This document shows, one piece after another, positions 42,506 through 51,672 of a DNA stretch of 64,000 bases; the stretch's first letter is position 1, and each line of letters opens with the position of its first letter. The translations under genes and the position numbers were made by a program. The notes under the pieces were generated by a model. That model was not told the origin of the DNA. It saw only the letters and a program-made list of their open reading frames with translations, and searched no databases. The DNA is from Faecalibacterium longum CLA-AA-H243. GTDB taxonomy: Bacteria > Bacillota > Clostridia > Oscillospirales > Ruminococcaceae. Location of the stretch: contig NZ_JAJEQG010000012.1 in the NCBI RefSeq assembly GCF_020687245.1, positions 1 through 64,000 of the forward strand. The letters are read 5' to 3'.

Positions 42506-44056
42506 ATGAAACACAAACGCCTTACCGCGCTGGTGCTGGCTGCCGCGCTGGTGCTGGCCGGGTGCGGCGGCACAAAAAGCAGCTCCGGCTCTGCTGCCGC
42601 CAGCCAGAGCACCGGCAGCAGCCAGAATGCCCCGGCGATTGCCGTTCAAAAGGAACGTATCATGGAGCAATTCACGCTGGAAAAAACCGTCCGGGACGAG
42701 TACGGCATCACCCAGAAGCTGACCATCCATGTGCCGCAGCTTGTGTGCGACAGCCCGGATGCTGAATATATCAATAATGAGCTTGCCGCCATGTATGCGG
42801 CGGAATATCGGGATTATGAAAGCTACCCGCAGGCTGAGGTGTCGCAGGACGAATGGTGCCCGCAGACCTACATCGATTGGGACGCCTACTGGTACGGCGA
42901 CTGCGTAAGCCTTGTGGTGAGAAGCTACTACGGCGGTACAGACCCCATCTATTCTCAGGGCTGGTGCTTCGATTTTGCCGCCGGGCATAAGCTTTCGGTC
43001 ACCGAGCTGCTCATGCGCATGGGACTGGACCCGGACGAGACGCAGCTTGCAGTGTACCGCGCCGCCATACAGACCTTTGACCGCAAGATGGTGCAGCAGG
43101 AATATTACGATTCCCTGCGGGAAAGCGGCATGCTTTCCGGGATGCGCGCCGATACCCTGCGGGACAACGGGCTGGAAAACCTGACCGTGCTGCTGAAAAA
43201 CGAAAATACCGTCACCCTTGTTGCCGGATACCACACTACCGCCGGCAGCGGCTGGCGGCCGCTGGAGGTGGAGCTTCCGCTGACCCCCGCCGCCCCTGCC
43301 AAAACGCCGGTGCTTACCGATACCTACGGAAGCGTTTCGGTGCTGCTGGACGGCGACATCCGCACCGTTACCATCAAACACACCCCCGAGATCATCGCAT
43401 GGGCAGAGGATTATGATATCCGTCTGGACGGCGATGTCACTCTGCCCATCCGCAACGCCTATAATAATTATGTAGATGTGTGCATCGGTGAGCTGGGCGC
43501 GTCCTTCCATCCCGTAGTCTACCTGCTTACCGAGGACGGTTTTGTGGAGTACGTGGATGTGCTGCGCTGCCTGCTGTATGGGCAGATTCTGCTCTGTGCC
43601 GACCCCATCTATATTGCCAACAACGGCACTGCGCTGGCGCTGCGGGACGCCGAGGTCAGCCTGCTGTGTGCAGACGGTACGGAAACAGAGCTTGCCCCCC
43701 TGACCGCTGAGTGGAACAGCCCGCAGCAGGTAGATTCCACCGGCAGCTTCAGCCTTGGGGAAGGGGAGAACTGGTGCTGGCTGGACCTGAATTCAGGCGG
43801 CGGCTGCCAGCTGGCTACCCACAACAACCGCTATTTCTATCAGGGTGCTGTCACCTATCTGGGCGCTACCCCGGACGGCACCGCGCTGGGCTTCTCTCTT
43901 ATCCGCGACACCGAAAACGGCCCGGAATGGGTTGCGTTCAGCGCTGCATTGAAGCTTGATTATCGCATTGATTGCCTGATCCTTACCCCCCTGAGCGGGC
44001 AGAACCCCTTGACGAACGAAACGGTCCCGCTGGTGCTGACCCACAGCTACGGCTGA
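42506..44056 (+). CDS. DUF3298/RsiV-like lipoprotein, paralog 2
   Basis: A 516-residue lipoprotein (signal MKHKRLTALVLAAALVLAGC, Cys20), colinear with paralog 1 over its whole length: FTLEKTV, WYGDCVSLVVRSYYGG, WCFDFAAGHKLSVTELL, and later VDVCIGELGASFHPVVYLLT and IYIANNGTALA. It starts 18 bases after paralog 1 and is probably translated from the same mRNA. The beta-rich C-terminal half differs more than the N-terminal half, as expected if the distal part determines specificity. Confidence 0.8.
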   Translation: MKHKRLTALVLAAALVLAGCGGTKSSSGSAAASQSTGSSQNAPAIAVQKERIMEQFTLEKTVRDEYGITQKLTIHVPQLVCDSPDAEYINNELAAMYAAEYRDYESYPQAEVSQDEWCPQTYIDWDAYWYGDCVSLVVRSYYGGTDPIYSQGWCFDFAAGHKLSVTELLMRMGLDPDETQLAVYRAAIQTFDRKMVQQEYYDSLRESGMLSGMRADTLRDNGLENLTVLLKNENTVTLVAGYHTTAGSGWRPLEVELPLTPAAPAKTPVLTDTYGSVSVLLDGDIRTVTIKHTPEIIAWAEDYDIRLDGDVTLPIRNAYNNYVDVCIGELGASFHPVVYLLTEDGFVEYVDVLRCLLYGQILLCADPIYIANNGTALALRDAEVSLLCADGTETELAPLTAEWNSPQQVDSTGSFSLGEGENWCWLDLNSGGGCQLATHNNRYFYQGAVTYLGATPDGTALGFSLIRDTENGPEWVAFSAALKLDYRIDCLILTPLSGQNPLTNETVPLVLTHSYG

Positions 44057-44077
44057 TAAACGAGCAGGAGGTGCAAG

Positions 44078-45634
44078 ATGAAACACCTGGCACTGTGCGG
44101 CGCGCTGGCGGCTTTGCTGGCGGCGCTGCTGGCGGGCTGCGGGGCAAAGACCGCAGCCTCTGCCCGCCCGGCTGGCCGCCGGGAGCTGAAATCGCCCCCG
44201 CCTGATTCCATGCACGCCACCGCGGCGATCGCCGAGCAGTACACCCTTGAAAAGGTGGTGCAGGCAGAAAACGGCGGCAAGGTCCGACTGAACATCCATC
44301 TGCCCCGGCTGGAAAGCGACAGCGCCGATGCTGCCCGCATCAACGCCGAGGTCGCCCGGTACTACGAATACGATGTGCAGGAGTACGTAGGCTGCCCGGC
44401 GGCGGCCGACCCGGCCGTGTGGGATTTCAGCATTGAAATGAACTGGGAAGCAAGCTGGTATGACGATTGTGTCAGCCTTGTGGTCAGCAGCTGCTACGGC
44501 GGTACGGATGCGCCCTTCCACAATGGCTGGTGCTTCGACTTTGAAAGTGGAAACCAGCTGACCGTCACCCAGATGCTGCAGCGCATGGGGGCAGACCCCG
44601 CTGCGCTGGAAGAGTCGCTTTACCGCGACGTGAAGCGCCGGGATGAGCTGGACCGTCAAGCCGCCATTGAGAGAGGACTGCTGCCCACCGGCAGTCTGAA
44701 AGAGGGAAACACCGCATGGTGGACTTCGCTGGACGAGCTGCCCTTTTCGCTGGACGAATCGGGGAACATTTCCTTCGTGGTCCACAGGTTCAGCGCGTCC
44801 GGGGAAGAGTATGTGAGCGATGTCCCGGTCATCCCACTGGCCGCGCAGCCGCTGCCGCAGGACTGGGAGCAGCAGGTGCTGGCCGAGTGGATGGCAGTCA
44901 CGGCGGTGACGCAGGGTGAAAGCTATGCCCCCGCCGACCGCAACGAAAGCTGCACCCTGCGGCTGGAAAAGGCCGAGATCACCGGCACGGTGACCGTCTC
45001 CTTCATCCGGGAAACATACGTCAGCCCGCAGATCCAGTCCGCTGCCGAGACCCGCACCGGAGAGCTGAATGCCGGCGCTGTGACCGGCTGGGACGGGGAA
45101 AAAAGTCAGGGCTGGAACCTGACATGCCTCAGCGAGGACGGCAGAAGCCGCTGGATCATCTCGATGATGGAGGACGGTTCGCTGCGGATGCAGTCCACCG
45201 GCCTCAAAAAGGGCAGTGAGGTCTGGTACGTTTTTCAACGCACCGAGGCATGGGACGACATCGGCTACACCGCCATTCCCCGCAGGCTGTGGGGAACATA
45301 CCGCGCCGGAGACGAGTCCGCAAAGGGTATCCGCTGGATGACCTTCCTGCCGGACGGCAGCTGCTGTATGAGCGTGGAATGGGACGGGTGGAGCGGCATT
45401 CTGACCGGCACCGCAGAGGGAACACAGGGCCGCACCGAGGACGGCACCGAGCTGCATTTTACATTGACCGATCAGAACGGCAAGCCGTGCGAGTTCTGGG
45501 CCATTCTGCTGAACGATGACGGCAGCCCCAGCGGCTGCAGCCTGAAATACCGCGCCGGAGAAGTGCTGTTTGACCGGGATACGCGTCCCATTTACTGGAA
45601 AAACGACTCTCCGAATCTAACCCCTGTACCGTGA
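44078..45634 (+). CDS. DUF3298/RsiV-like lipoprotein, paralog 3 with a different C-terminal domain
   Basis: A 518-residue lipoprotein (MKHLALCGALAALLAALLAGC, Cys21). The N-terminal part matches the other two (YTLEKVV, WYDDCVSLVVSSCYGG, WCFDFESGNQLTVTQML). From about residue 290 the match ends: the last 200 residues (RLWGTYRAGD, WMTFLPDGSC, YRAGEVLFDRD) form a lipocalin-like beta domain instead of the VYLLT/IYIANNG part. So the run contains the same head on two kinds of tail. It starts 22 bases after paralog 2. Confidence 0.78.
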   Translation: MKHLALCGALAALLAALLAGCGAKTAASARPAGRRELKSPPPDSMHATAAIAEQYTLEKVVQAENGGKVRLNIHLPRLESDSADAARINAEVARYYEYDVQEYVGCPAAADPAVWDFSIEMNWEASWYDDCVSLVVSSCYGGTDAPFHNGWCFDFESGNQLTVTQMLQRMGADPAALEESLYRDVKRRDELDRQAAIERGLLPTGSLKEGNTAWWTSLDELPFSLDESGNISFVVHRFSASGEEYVSDVPVIPLAAQPLPQDWEQQVLAEWMAVTAVTQGESYAPADRNESCTLRLEKAEITGTVTVSFIRETYVSPQIQSAAETRTGELNAGAVTGWDGEKSQGWNLTCLSEDGRSRWIISMMEDGSLRMQSTGLKKGSEVWYVFQRTEAWDDIGYTAIPRRLWGTYRAGDESAKGIRWMTFLPDGSCCMSVEWDGWSGILTGTAEGTQGRTEDGTELHFTLTDQNGKPCEFWAILLNDDGSPSGCSLKYRAGEVLFDRDTRPIYWKNDSPNLTPVP

Positions 45635-45704
45635 TCGAAACCGAACGCAATGCGATGACAAAGCGTTGTCGCTTACACCAAACAAATAACAGGAGGAAAT
45701 TACT

Positions 45705-47141
45705 ATGGGTCTTATCAAAGCAGGTATGGGCGCACTGGGCGGAACCCTTGCAGACCAGTGGAAGGAATTTTTCTACTGCGATTCTCTGGACAAGGATGTG
45801 CTGATGGTCAAGGGCCAGAAGCGCACCTCCCGCCGCAGCTCCAACAACGGCGAGGACAACATCATCACCAACGGCAGCGGCATCGCCGTGGCAGACGGAC
45901 AGTGCATGCTCATCGCGGAGCAGGGCCGCGTGGTGGAGGTGTGCGCTGAGCCGGGCGAGTTCACCTTCGATGCTTCTACCGAGCCAAGCGTTTTTACCGG
46001 CAACTTCGGCGACAGTCTGGCGGAAACATTCCAGACCGTGGCTAAGCGCTTTACTTACGGCGGCGACACCGGCAAGGATCAGCGCGTGTACTACATCAAC
46101 ACCAAGGAGCTGGGCGAGATCCTGTACGGCACCGCCACCCCCATCCCCTTCCGGGTGGTGGTCAGCGAGGAGCGGGGCTACAAGCTCTCGGTGAACCTGC
46201 GGTGCAACGGCAGCTTCACCTGCCGCATCTGCGACCCGCTGCTGTTCTACACCAACGTGTGCAGCAACGTCTCCACCCAGTATGACGCATCCGAGATCGC
46301 ACCCCGGCTGAAGAGCGAGCTGATGAACGCCCTGCAGCCCGCTCTGGCCACCCTTTCGGCCAACAAGGTGCAGTATTACGAGATTCCCGCCCACACGCTG
46401 GAGATCTCCGAGGCGCTCAACGAGCAGCTGTCCAGCGTCTGGCGCAAAAAGCGCGGCATTGAAGTGTTCTCCTTCAACATCAACTCCCTGTCCATCCCGG
46501 AGGAGCAGCAGAAGAAGATCACCGAGTGGGAAGAGAATGCCATGACCACCGATCCCACCACCGCTGCCGCCCGTCTGGTGGGTGGTCAGATCGACGCCAT
46601 GAAGACCGCCGCCGGCAACACCGCCGGTGCCATGACCGGCTTTATGGGCATGGGCATGGCAGCCGGTGCAGGCGGCATGGGCGGCATGAGCGCCCAGAAC
46701 CTGTTCGCTATGGGCCAGCAGGCGCGTCCGGACAGCGTGGACGCGCCCCAGCAGGTCAGCCGTCCCGCACCCGCCCCGGCGGACAGCTGGCAGTGCAGCT
46801 GCGGCGCTACCGTTACCGGCAAATTCTGCCCGGAATGCGGCAGCAAAAAGCCGGAGCCGAAGCCCGCTGCGGACAGCTGGACCTGCAGCTGCGGTGCCAC
46901 CGTCACCGGCAAGTTCTGCCCGGAGTGCAGCAAGCCCCGCCCGGCGGCAGCAGAAGGCTGGAAGTGCAGCTGCGGCGCAGTGAACAAGGGTCGCTTCTGC
47001 TCCGAGTGCGGCAAACCAAAGCCCGCCGGTACGCCCAAGTATAAGTGCGACAAGTGCGGCTGGGAGCCGGAAGACCCTGCTCACCCGCCCAAGTTCTGCC
47101 CGGAGTGCGGCGACCCCTTTGACGACAGCGACCGGACCTGA
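45705..47141 (+). CDS. SPFH-domain protein with four C-terminal zinc ribbons
   Basis: A 478-residue cytoplasmic-face membrane-associated protein. Residues 1-300 form an SPFH/Band 7 domain of the YdjI ('virion core protein'-like) type: MGLIKAGMGALGGTLADQW, then VMVKG, ITNGSGIAVADGQCML and, at the end, a glycine/methionine-rich GAMTGFMGMGMAAGAGG helix region. Residues about 365-470 hold four zinc ribbons, three with CSCG...FCPEC or FCSEC spacing and the last CDKCGW...FCPECG. The first two ribbons are nearly identical and look like an internal duplication. In Bacillus the YdjI relatives work with YdjG and YdjH at the membrane. AGGAGG before ATG. Confidence 0.85.
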   Translation: MGLIKAGMGALGGTLADQWKEFFYCDSLDKDVLMVKGQKRTSRRSSNNGEDNIITNGSGIAVADGQCMLIAEQGRVVEVCAEPGEFTFDASTEPSVFTGNFGDSLAETFQTVAKRFTYGGDTGKDQRVYYINTKELGEILYGTATPIPFRVVVSEERGYKLSVNLRCNGSFTCRICDPLLFYTNVCSNVSTQYDASEIAPRLKSELMNALQPALATLSANKVQYYEIPAHTLEISEALNEQLSSVWRKKRGIEVFSFNINSLSIPEEQQKKITEWEENAMTTDPTTAAARLVGGQIDAMKTAAGNTAGAMTGFMGMGMAAGAGGMGGMSAQNLFAMGQQARPDSVDAPQQVSRPAPAPADSWQCSCGATVTGKFCPECGSKKPEPKPAADSWTCSCGATVTGKFCPECSKPRPAAAEGWKCSCGAVNKGRFCSECGKPKPAGTPKYKCDKCGWEPEDPAHPPKFCPECGDPFDDSDRT

Positions 47142-47170
47142 TAAACAGCAAACATGGAAAGGAGCATACC

Positions 47171-48037
47171 ATGATGGGATTCTTCTCCAATTTATTCGCA
47201 AAACAGAACTGTGCGGTCTGCGGCAAGGAGTGCGGCACCCTGCACCGCTCCAAGCTCCGGGACGGACAGTTCCTCTGCGACGACTGTGGCAACAAGTGCT
47301 CCAAATATATCCGGCTCAGTGAGCTGACGCTGGACGAAGCAAAGGAGCACATGGAGTACATGGCCCGGATGAAGCGGGTATTCGACGAGGTGTTCGACAA
47401 GACCGGGTTCCGGGTCAACGCATACCCCTCCACCCCAACGCAAATGGGGCTGGTGTTCTGCGATGAGCTTGGAATGCTGTACATCGACGACCGCACCGGC
47501 GGCCGGGGCAAGATGCCGGAGCTGATCCGCTACGACCAGATCGCCAGCTATGAGGAGTATCTGGACGAGACCCCCGCCAAGGAGCCGGGCCAGAAACCCA
47601 CCCTCAACGGCGGCGGCCTGAAGCTGAAGCTGGTGCAGCCCCGCGGCATTACCGAGGCAGAGACCAGACGGGGTCTGCATCCCCACCCCTACATCAAGCA
47701 GGAACTGGTGATCTGCTTCAGCAAGCGGGACCGGCGGGAAATCGGCTATGCCCACATCGCACGGCAGCATCTGGACCACATCTTCGGGGTCCACGACAAT
47801 GAGACCAGCATGTTCGGCCGCCGGATGTCCAAGGCCGAGGAACGGGAGCTGAAGGGCCAGATGGGCATGATCGGTGCCATGGGTGCCGTGGCATCTGCCG
47901 CCATGAAGGGCGGGCAGCTCTCTGAGCAGGAAAAGGCCCGGTTCGTGGAGAACATCAATCTGGCAAACGACGCCCAGACCGGCGGCATGGCATTGTACAG
48001 CCGCCGTGCTGACGAAGCCTTTGCAAAAGTGCAGTGA
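47171..48037 (+). CDS. DUF4428-domain protein
   Basis: A 288-residue soluble protein. The N-terminal 50 residues are a DUF4428 zinc-binding module (CAVCGKECGTLHRSKLRDG, CDDCGNKCSKY). The remainder has a helical segment and a beta-rich part (GLVFCDELGMLYIDDRTGG) common to such proteins in Firmicutes. Its C terminus is a methionine/alanine-rich helix (GMIGAMGAVASAAMKGG), like that of the upstream SPFH protein, hinting that the two may contact each other. It starts 30 bases after the SPFH gene behind GAAAGGAG. Function unknown. Confidence 0.75.
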   Translation: MMGFFSNLFAKQNCAVCGKECGTLHRSKLRDGQFLCDDCGNKCSKYIRLSELTLDEAKEHMEYMARMKRVFDEVFDKTGFRVNAYPSTPTQMGLVFCDELGMLYIDDRTGGRGKMPELIRYDQIASYEEYLDETPAKEPGQKPTLNGGGLKLKLVQPRGITEAETRRGLHPHPYIKQELVICFSKRDRREIGYAHIARQHLDHIFGVHDNETSMFGRRMSKAEERELKGQMGMIGAMGAVASAAMKGGQLSEQEKARFVENINLANDAQTGGMALYSRRADEAFAKVQ

Positions 48038-48057
48038 CCCCAAAAGGAGGAACGGAT

Positions 48058-49149
48058 ATGAGAAAGATCCAGCGCAGAGATTTCCTCAAGGCCATGGGCC
48101 TTGCCACCGCCGCCCTCGGGCTGACCGCCTGCGGCGGCTCCGGTGCCGCCAGCGCTTCCAGCGTTTCCAGCGCACCGGCTTCCGGCAGCAGTGCCCCGTC
48201 CGCTTCGGCACAGCCGGAATCAGCAGAGGACAAAGCCGCCCCTGCAGGGCCCCCTGTGACCCAGTTCCAGACCGGGGAACTGAAGATCGGCGATTACACC
48301 TTCAAGGCGCAGTACATCCCCTTTGACGTCCGCCGGGAACTGGACGGAGCGCATCACTGCATCCATGCGGACAGCTACCGGGGCAATTACTTCTTCAGCT
48401 TCTACAACGAGGACGATGAAGAGCAGTCTGCCAAGATTTTCGAGTATGCCATCAAGGACGACCGGCTGACCCCGGTGGCAGAGTACAACATTGACGGCAG
48501 AAACGCCCTCAGCATCGACCGCAATGGCATCCTCTATGCCATGGACACCTTTGACGTCTACTGCTACGATCTGAACGGCAGTGACCCGGAGGAGCCCAGC
48601 GACGCGCTGGACTACATGGGCAGCTGCTATTCCTCCAAGGACCGGGACCTGACCGTGATCTACTGGACCGACTCCGCACCGGTGCTGGTGCAGGACGGCG
48701 AGTACACCGAGCTGACGCTGGAGGGCGATAACGAGATCGGCCCCTTCTGCAGCATGCCCTCCCTGAACCTCAGCGGGGACGAGCTGCTGACGGTGGGCGA
48801 GCTGGATTCCGGCGGCGATTACTACCTTGCCGCCTTTGATCTGGACGGCAATGAGCTGGCCCGCAGCACGCAGCCGGTGGGCAATTTTGACGCCGTGATG
48901 ATGAAGCGCCCCAACGGCTATCTGCTGGACACGGGCTATGTATGGGAGCTGTACGCGCCGGACGGCACATTTTTGGAAAAGTCCCTCCCCGTGGGCGAGC
49001 GCGAGACCCTGTGCCAGCTGTGCGGAGAGTTCTGCACCTTTGATGTCTTCCTGCCGCTGGAGGAAAACGCTTTCCTGGCAGTGGGTCACTACGGCAAAGC
49101 CACCGAGCCGGACGAGCCGGTGGTGTTCCGCATCACCACGGACTTCTGA
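48058..49149 (+). CDS. Tat-type lipoprotein with a beta-propeller-like body
   Basis: A 363-residue lipoprotein. The signal has a twin-arginine-like start (MRKIQRRDFLKAMG) and the lipobox TAC at about Cys25. An Ala/Ser linker precedes a beta-rich body with repeated blade-like units such as DGRNALSIDRNGILYAMDTF, YYLAAFDLDGNEL and WELYAPDGTF. No catalytic motif is seen. It could be an envelope-side scaffold or ligand-binding protein. ATG 48058 lies behind AAAAGGAGG. Confidence 0.72.
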   Translation: MRKIQRRDFLKAMGLATAALGLTACGGSGAASASSVSSAPASGSSAPSASAQPESAEDKAAPAGPPVTQFQTGELKIGDYTFKAQYIPFDVRRELDGAHHCIHADSYRGNYFFSFYNEDDEEQSAKIFEYAIKDDRLTPVAEYNIDGRNALSIDRNGILYAMDTFDVYCYDLNGSDPEEPSDALDYMGSCYSSKDRDLTVIYWTDSAPVLVQDGEYTELTLEGDNEIGPFCSMPSLNLSGDELLTVGELDSGGDYYLAAFDLDGNELARSTQPVGNFDAVMMKRPNGYLLDTGYVWELYAPDGTFLEKSLPVGERETLCQLCGEFCTFDVFLPLEENAFLAVGHYGKATEPDEPVVFRITTDF

Positions 49150-49238
49150 GCCGACCGCTTCGGCGGGGAGACCAACACAAAAACAGCGGGGCCGGGGAAG
49201 AGCCCCCGGCTCCCTTTGAAACAACAGGAGGAAACGCT

Positions 49239-50330
49239 ATGGCAGGAATGCTGGAATACAAGTGCCCCTGCTGCGATGGCGCCATCCAGTTTGACAGCGC
49301 CACCCAGAAGATGAAATGCCCCTACTGCGACACCGAGTTTGACGTGGATACCCTCAAGGGCTACGACGAGGAGCTGAAGGACGAAAAGCCCAGCGAGATG
49401 GAGTGGGCCACCCCCGGCGGCAGCTGGGCAGAAGGGGAGACCGCCGGTCTGCATACTTACAGCTGCAAGAGTTGCGGCGGCGAGATCGTGGGCGATGACA
49501 CCATGGCCGCGTCCGCCTGCCCCTTCTGCGGCAACCCCATCGTCCTCACCGGACAGTTTGCCGGGACGCTGCGGCCCGACCTCATCATCCCCTTTAAGCT
49601 GGACAAAAAGGCCGCCAAGGCAAAGCTGCAGGAGCATCTCAAGGGCAAGACCCTGCTGCCCCGGGTGTTCCGCAGCCAGAACCACATCGACGAGATCAAG
49701 GGCGTGTATGTGCCCTTCTGGCTCTTCGACAGCGACGCCGATGCTCAGCTGCGGTTCACCGCCACCCGGACCCGCTGCTGGTCGGACAGCAAATACGACT
49801 ATACCGAGACCAACTACTACTCCGTCCGGCGGGACGGCACACTGGGTTTTGACGCAGTGCCGGTGGACGGCTCGTCCAAGATCGAGGACGACCTGATGGA
49901 ATCCATCGAGCCCTTCGCCATGCAGGACGCCATCCCGTTCCAGACCGCCTATCTGGCCGGCTATGTGGCAGACAAATACGATGTGAGCGCCGAGGACAGC
50001 ATCGAGCGGGCCAACAAGCGCATCCGCCGCTCCACCGAGGAGACGTTCCAGCAGACCGTTACCGGCTACGACTCGGTCAAGGTGGAAAGCAGCAGTATCC
50101 AGTTGCACGGCGGCAAGGCAAAGTACGCCCTGTTCCCGGTCTGGCTGCTGAGCACCAGCTGGCGGGGCGAAAACTACCTGTTTGCCATGAATGGTCAGAC
50201 CGGCAGATTCGTGGGTGACCTGCCCGTGGACAAGGGCGCTGCCCGCAAGTGGATGCTGGGTCTTACGGCTGCCCTTTCCGCCGCGTCCTACGGCGTGATG
50301 TGGCTGCTGTGGCTGGCACGGATCCTGTAA
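49239..50330 (+). CDS. Zinc-ribbon membrane protein (YdjG-like)
   Basis: A 363-residue protein. Two zinc ribbons are at the N terminus: CPCCDG...CPYCDTEF near residues 10-30 and CKSCGG...CPFCGNP near 75-100. The middle (LIIPFKLDKKAAKAKLQEHL, VPFWLFDSDADAQL) is the conserved domain of TFIIB-type zinc-ribbon proteins that are often misnamed as PriA. One membrane helix at the very end (LTAALSAASYGVMWLLWLAR) anchors it. It resembles YdjG of Bacillus and is followed after 14 bases by a TPM protein, as ydjG is by ydjH. Confidence 0.8.
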   Translation: MAGMLEYKCPCCDGAIQFDSATQKMKCPYCDTEFDVDTLKGYDEELKDEKPSEMEWATPGGSWAEGETAGLHTYSCKSCGGEIVGDDTMAASACPFCGNPIVLTGQFAGTLRPDLIIPFKLDKKAAKAKLQEHLKGKTLLPRVFRSQNHIDEIKGVYVPFWLFDSDADAQLRFTATRTRCWSDSKYDYTETNYYSVRRDGTLGFDAVPVDGSSKIEDDLMESIEPFAMQDAIPFQTAYLAGYVADKYDVSAEDSIERANKRIRRSTEETFQQTVTGYDSVKVESSSIQLHGGKAKYALFPVWLLSTSWRGENYLFAMNGQTGRFVGDLPVDKGAARKWMLGLTAALSAASYGVMWLLWLARIL

Positions 50331-50344
50331 AGGAGGGACGAACG

Positions 50345-51193
50345 ATGAAAAAGACTTCCAACCGACTGCACTCCCTCTTTGCGGCGCTGGCAGCACTGGT
50401 CCTTGCGGCGGCGCTGGCTGTTCCGGCCTTTGCGGTAGAGGGCGGCTTTGCCGACCTGTACTACCGCATGTTCGACGACGCTGAGGTGCTGACCGAGGAC
50501 GAGGACAACGAGCTGGAGGACGCACTGGAAGAGCTGAGCCTGCGCCAGAGCTTCGATGTGACCATTGCCACCATCGAGTCGATGGAAAGCGTTGGTGCCG
50601 ACAGCATGGAGCAGTTTGCCGATGATCTGTATGACTACTGCCAGTACGGCTACGGCCCCGATATGGACGGCGTGCTTCTGCTGGTGAGCGTGGGCGACCG
50701 CAAGTGGCACATCTCCACCTGCGGCTACGGTATCACCGCCTTTACGGATGCCGGCATCCAGTACCTTGGCCAGCAGATGACCCCCTTCATGGCCGATGGA
50801 GATTACGCCGGTGCATTCCGCACCTTTGTCCAGTGGTCGGATACCTACATCGACGCTGCCCGGGAGGGCCACCCCTATGACGTGAATAACCTGCCCCGGG
50901 AGCCGCTGTCTCTCATGTACCTGTTCCTTGCGCTGGGCATCGGCCTTGTGCTGGCATGGGTCGTCGTCAGCGTAATGAAAAGCCAGCTGCGCAGCGTGGC
51001 GTTCCAGGAGAACGCCGCCAGCTATGTGCGGGAGGGCAGCATGAATCTGACCAACAGCCGGGAGCTGTTCCTGTACCGGGATGTGCAGCGCACGGAGCAT
51101 GTGGAGGAAAAGGACTCCGACAGCTCCGGCGGCAGCTCCACCCACACCTCCTCCAGCGGCACGACCCACGGCGGCGGAGGCGGTTCGTTCTGA
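50345..51193 (+). CDS. TPM-domain membrane protein (YdjH-like)
   Basis: A 282-residue protein. Signal peptide (LFAALAALVLAAALAVPAFA) and an extracytoplasmic TPM domain (DDAEVLTEDEDNELEDALEE, then DGVLLLVSVGDRKWHIST), a membrane helix near residue 190 (YLFLALGIGLVLAWVVVSV) and a Ser/Gly-rich tail ending GGGGGSF, which is the usual ending of this family. In Bacillus the TPM protein YdjH is encoded beside YdjG and YdjI and connects the membrane to PspA-type proteins. No pspA homologue is in this run. Confidence 0.85.
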   Translation: MKKTSNRLHSLFAALAALVLAAALAVPAFAVEGGFADLYYRMFDDAEVLTEDEDNELEDALEELSLRQSFDVTIATIESMESVGADSMEQFADDLYDYCQYGYGPDMDGVLLLVSVGDRKWHISTCGYGITAFTDAGIQYLGQQMTPFMADGDYAGAFRTFVQWSDTYIDAAREGHPYDVNNLPREPLSLMYLFLALGIGLVLAWVVVSVMKSQLRSVAFQENAASYVREGSMNLTNSRELFLYRDVQRTEHVEEKDSDSSGGSSTHTSSSGTTHGGGGGSF

Positions 51194-51206
51194 AAGGAGC
51201 ATGTTT

Positions 51207-51638
51207 ATGAACCCTTATCTTTCGGAAAAAGCCCGCGGCGAGATCCCCCGTTTCCTCAAATGGCTGCGGAACGCAGGGCTTGCCTTCTGCGTGTTCTGCT
51301 CTGTCGGCGGGCTGTATACCCTTTGCCTGAGTTTGCAGGATAAGGACTATTCCCACATCGGAGGCTATGTGTTCTGGATCGTGGTGGGCGCTGTGCCCCT
51401 CGCGCTGTTTGCCCGCGGGGAGGCCCGCCGCTACCATGCAAGAACCATCGCCCGCAGGGTGGAGAGCTACTCCGGGGCAGAAGTACCCCTGCGGTGGCTG
51501 TGCAACAGCGTTGGTATGGACACAAAGGACATTGCATGGTATTTTGAAAACGGCTATTTTGCAAACCTCAGTCTGGATCTGAACCAGAAGATCGTCCGCA
51601 GGCGGACCGTGCCCCGCCATGACCCGAACCGGAGCTGA
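51207..51638 (+). CDS. Small membrane protein, possibly XpaC/PCI-like
   Basis: A 143-residue protein with two membrane helices (LAFCVFCSVGGLYTLCLS and YVFWIVVGAVPLALFA) and a cytoplasmic C-terminal domain (SVGMDTKDIAWYFENGYFAN) resembling the short winged-helix-like tail of XpaC/PCI-type proteins. ATG 51207 has the right distance from AAAGGAG at 51193-51199; ATG 51201 is too close. It starts 14 bases after the TPM gene. Function unknown. Confidence 0.65.
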   Translation: MNPYLSEKARGEIPRFLKWLRNAGLAFCVFCSVGGLYTLCLSLQDKDYSHIGGYVFWIVVGAVPLALFARGEARRYHARTIARRVESYSGAEVPLRWLCNSVGMDTKDIAWYFENGYFANLSLDLNQKIVRRRTVPRHDPNRS

Positions 51639-51672
51639 ACCCTTTACGGCTGAAACAGAAAGGAGTATTTTC

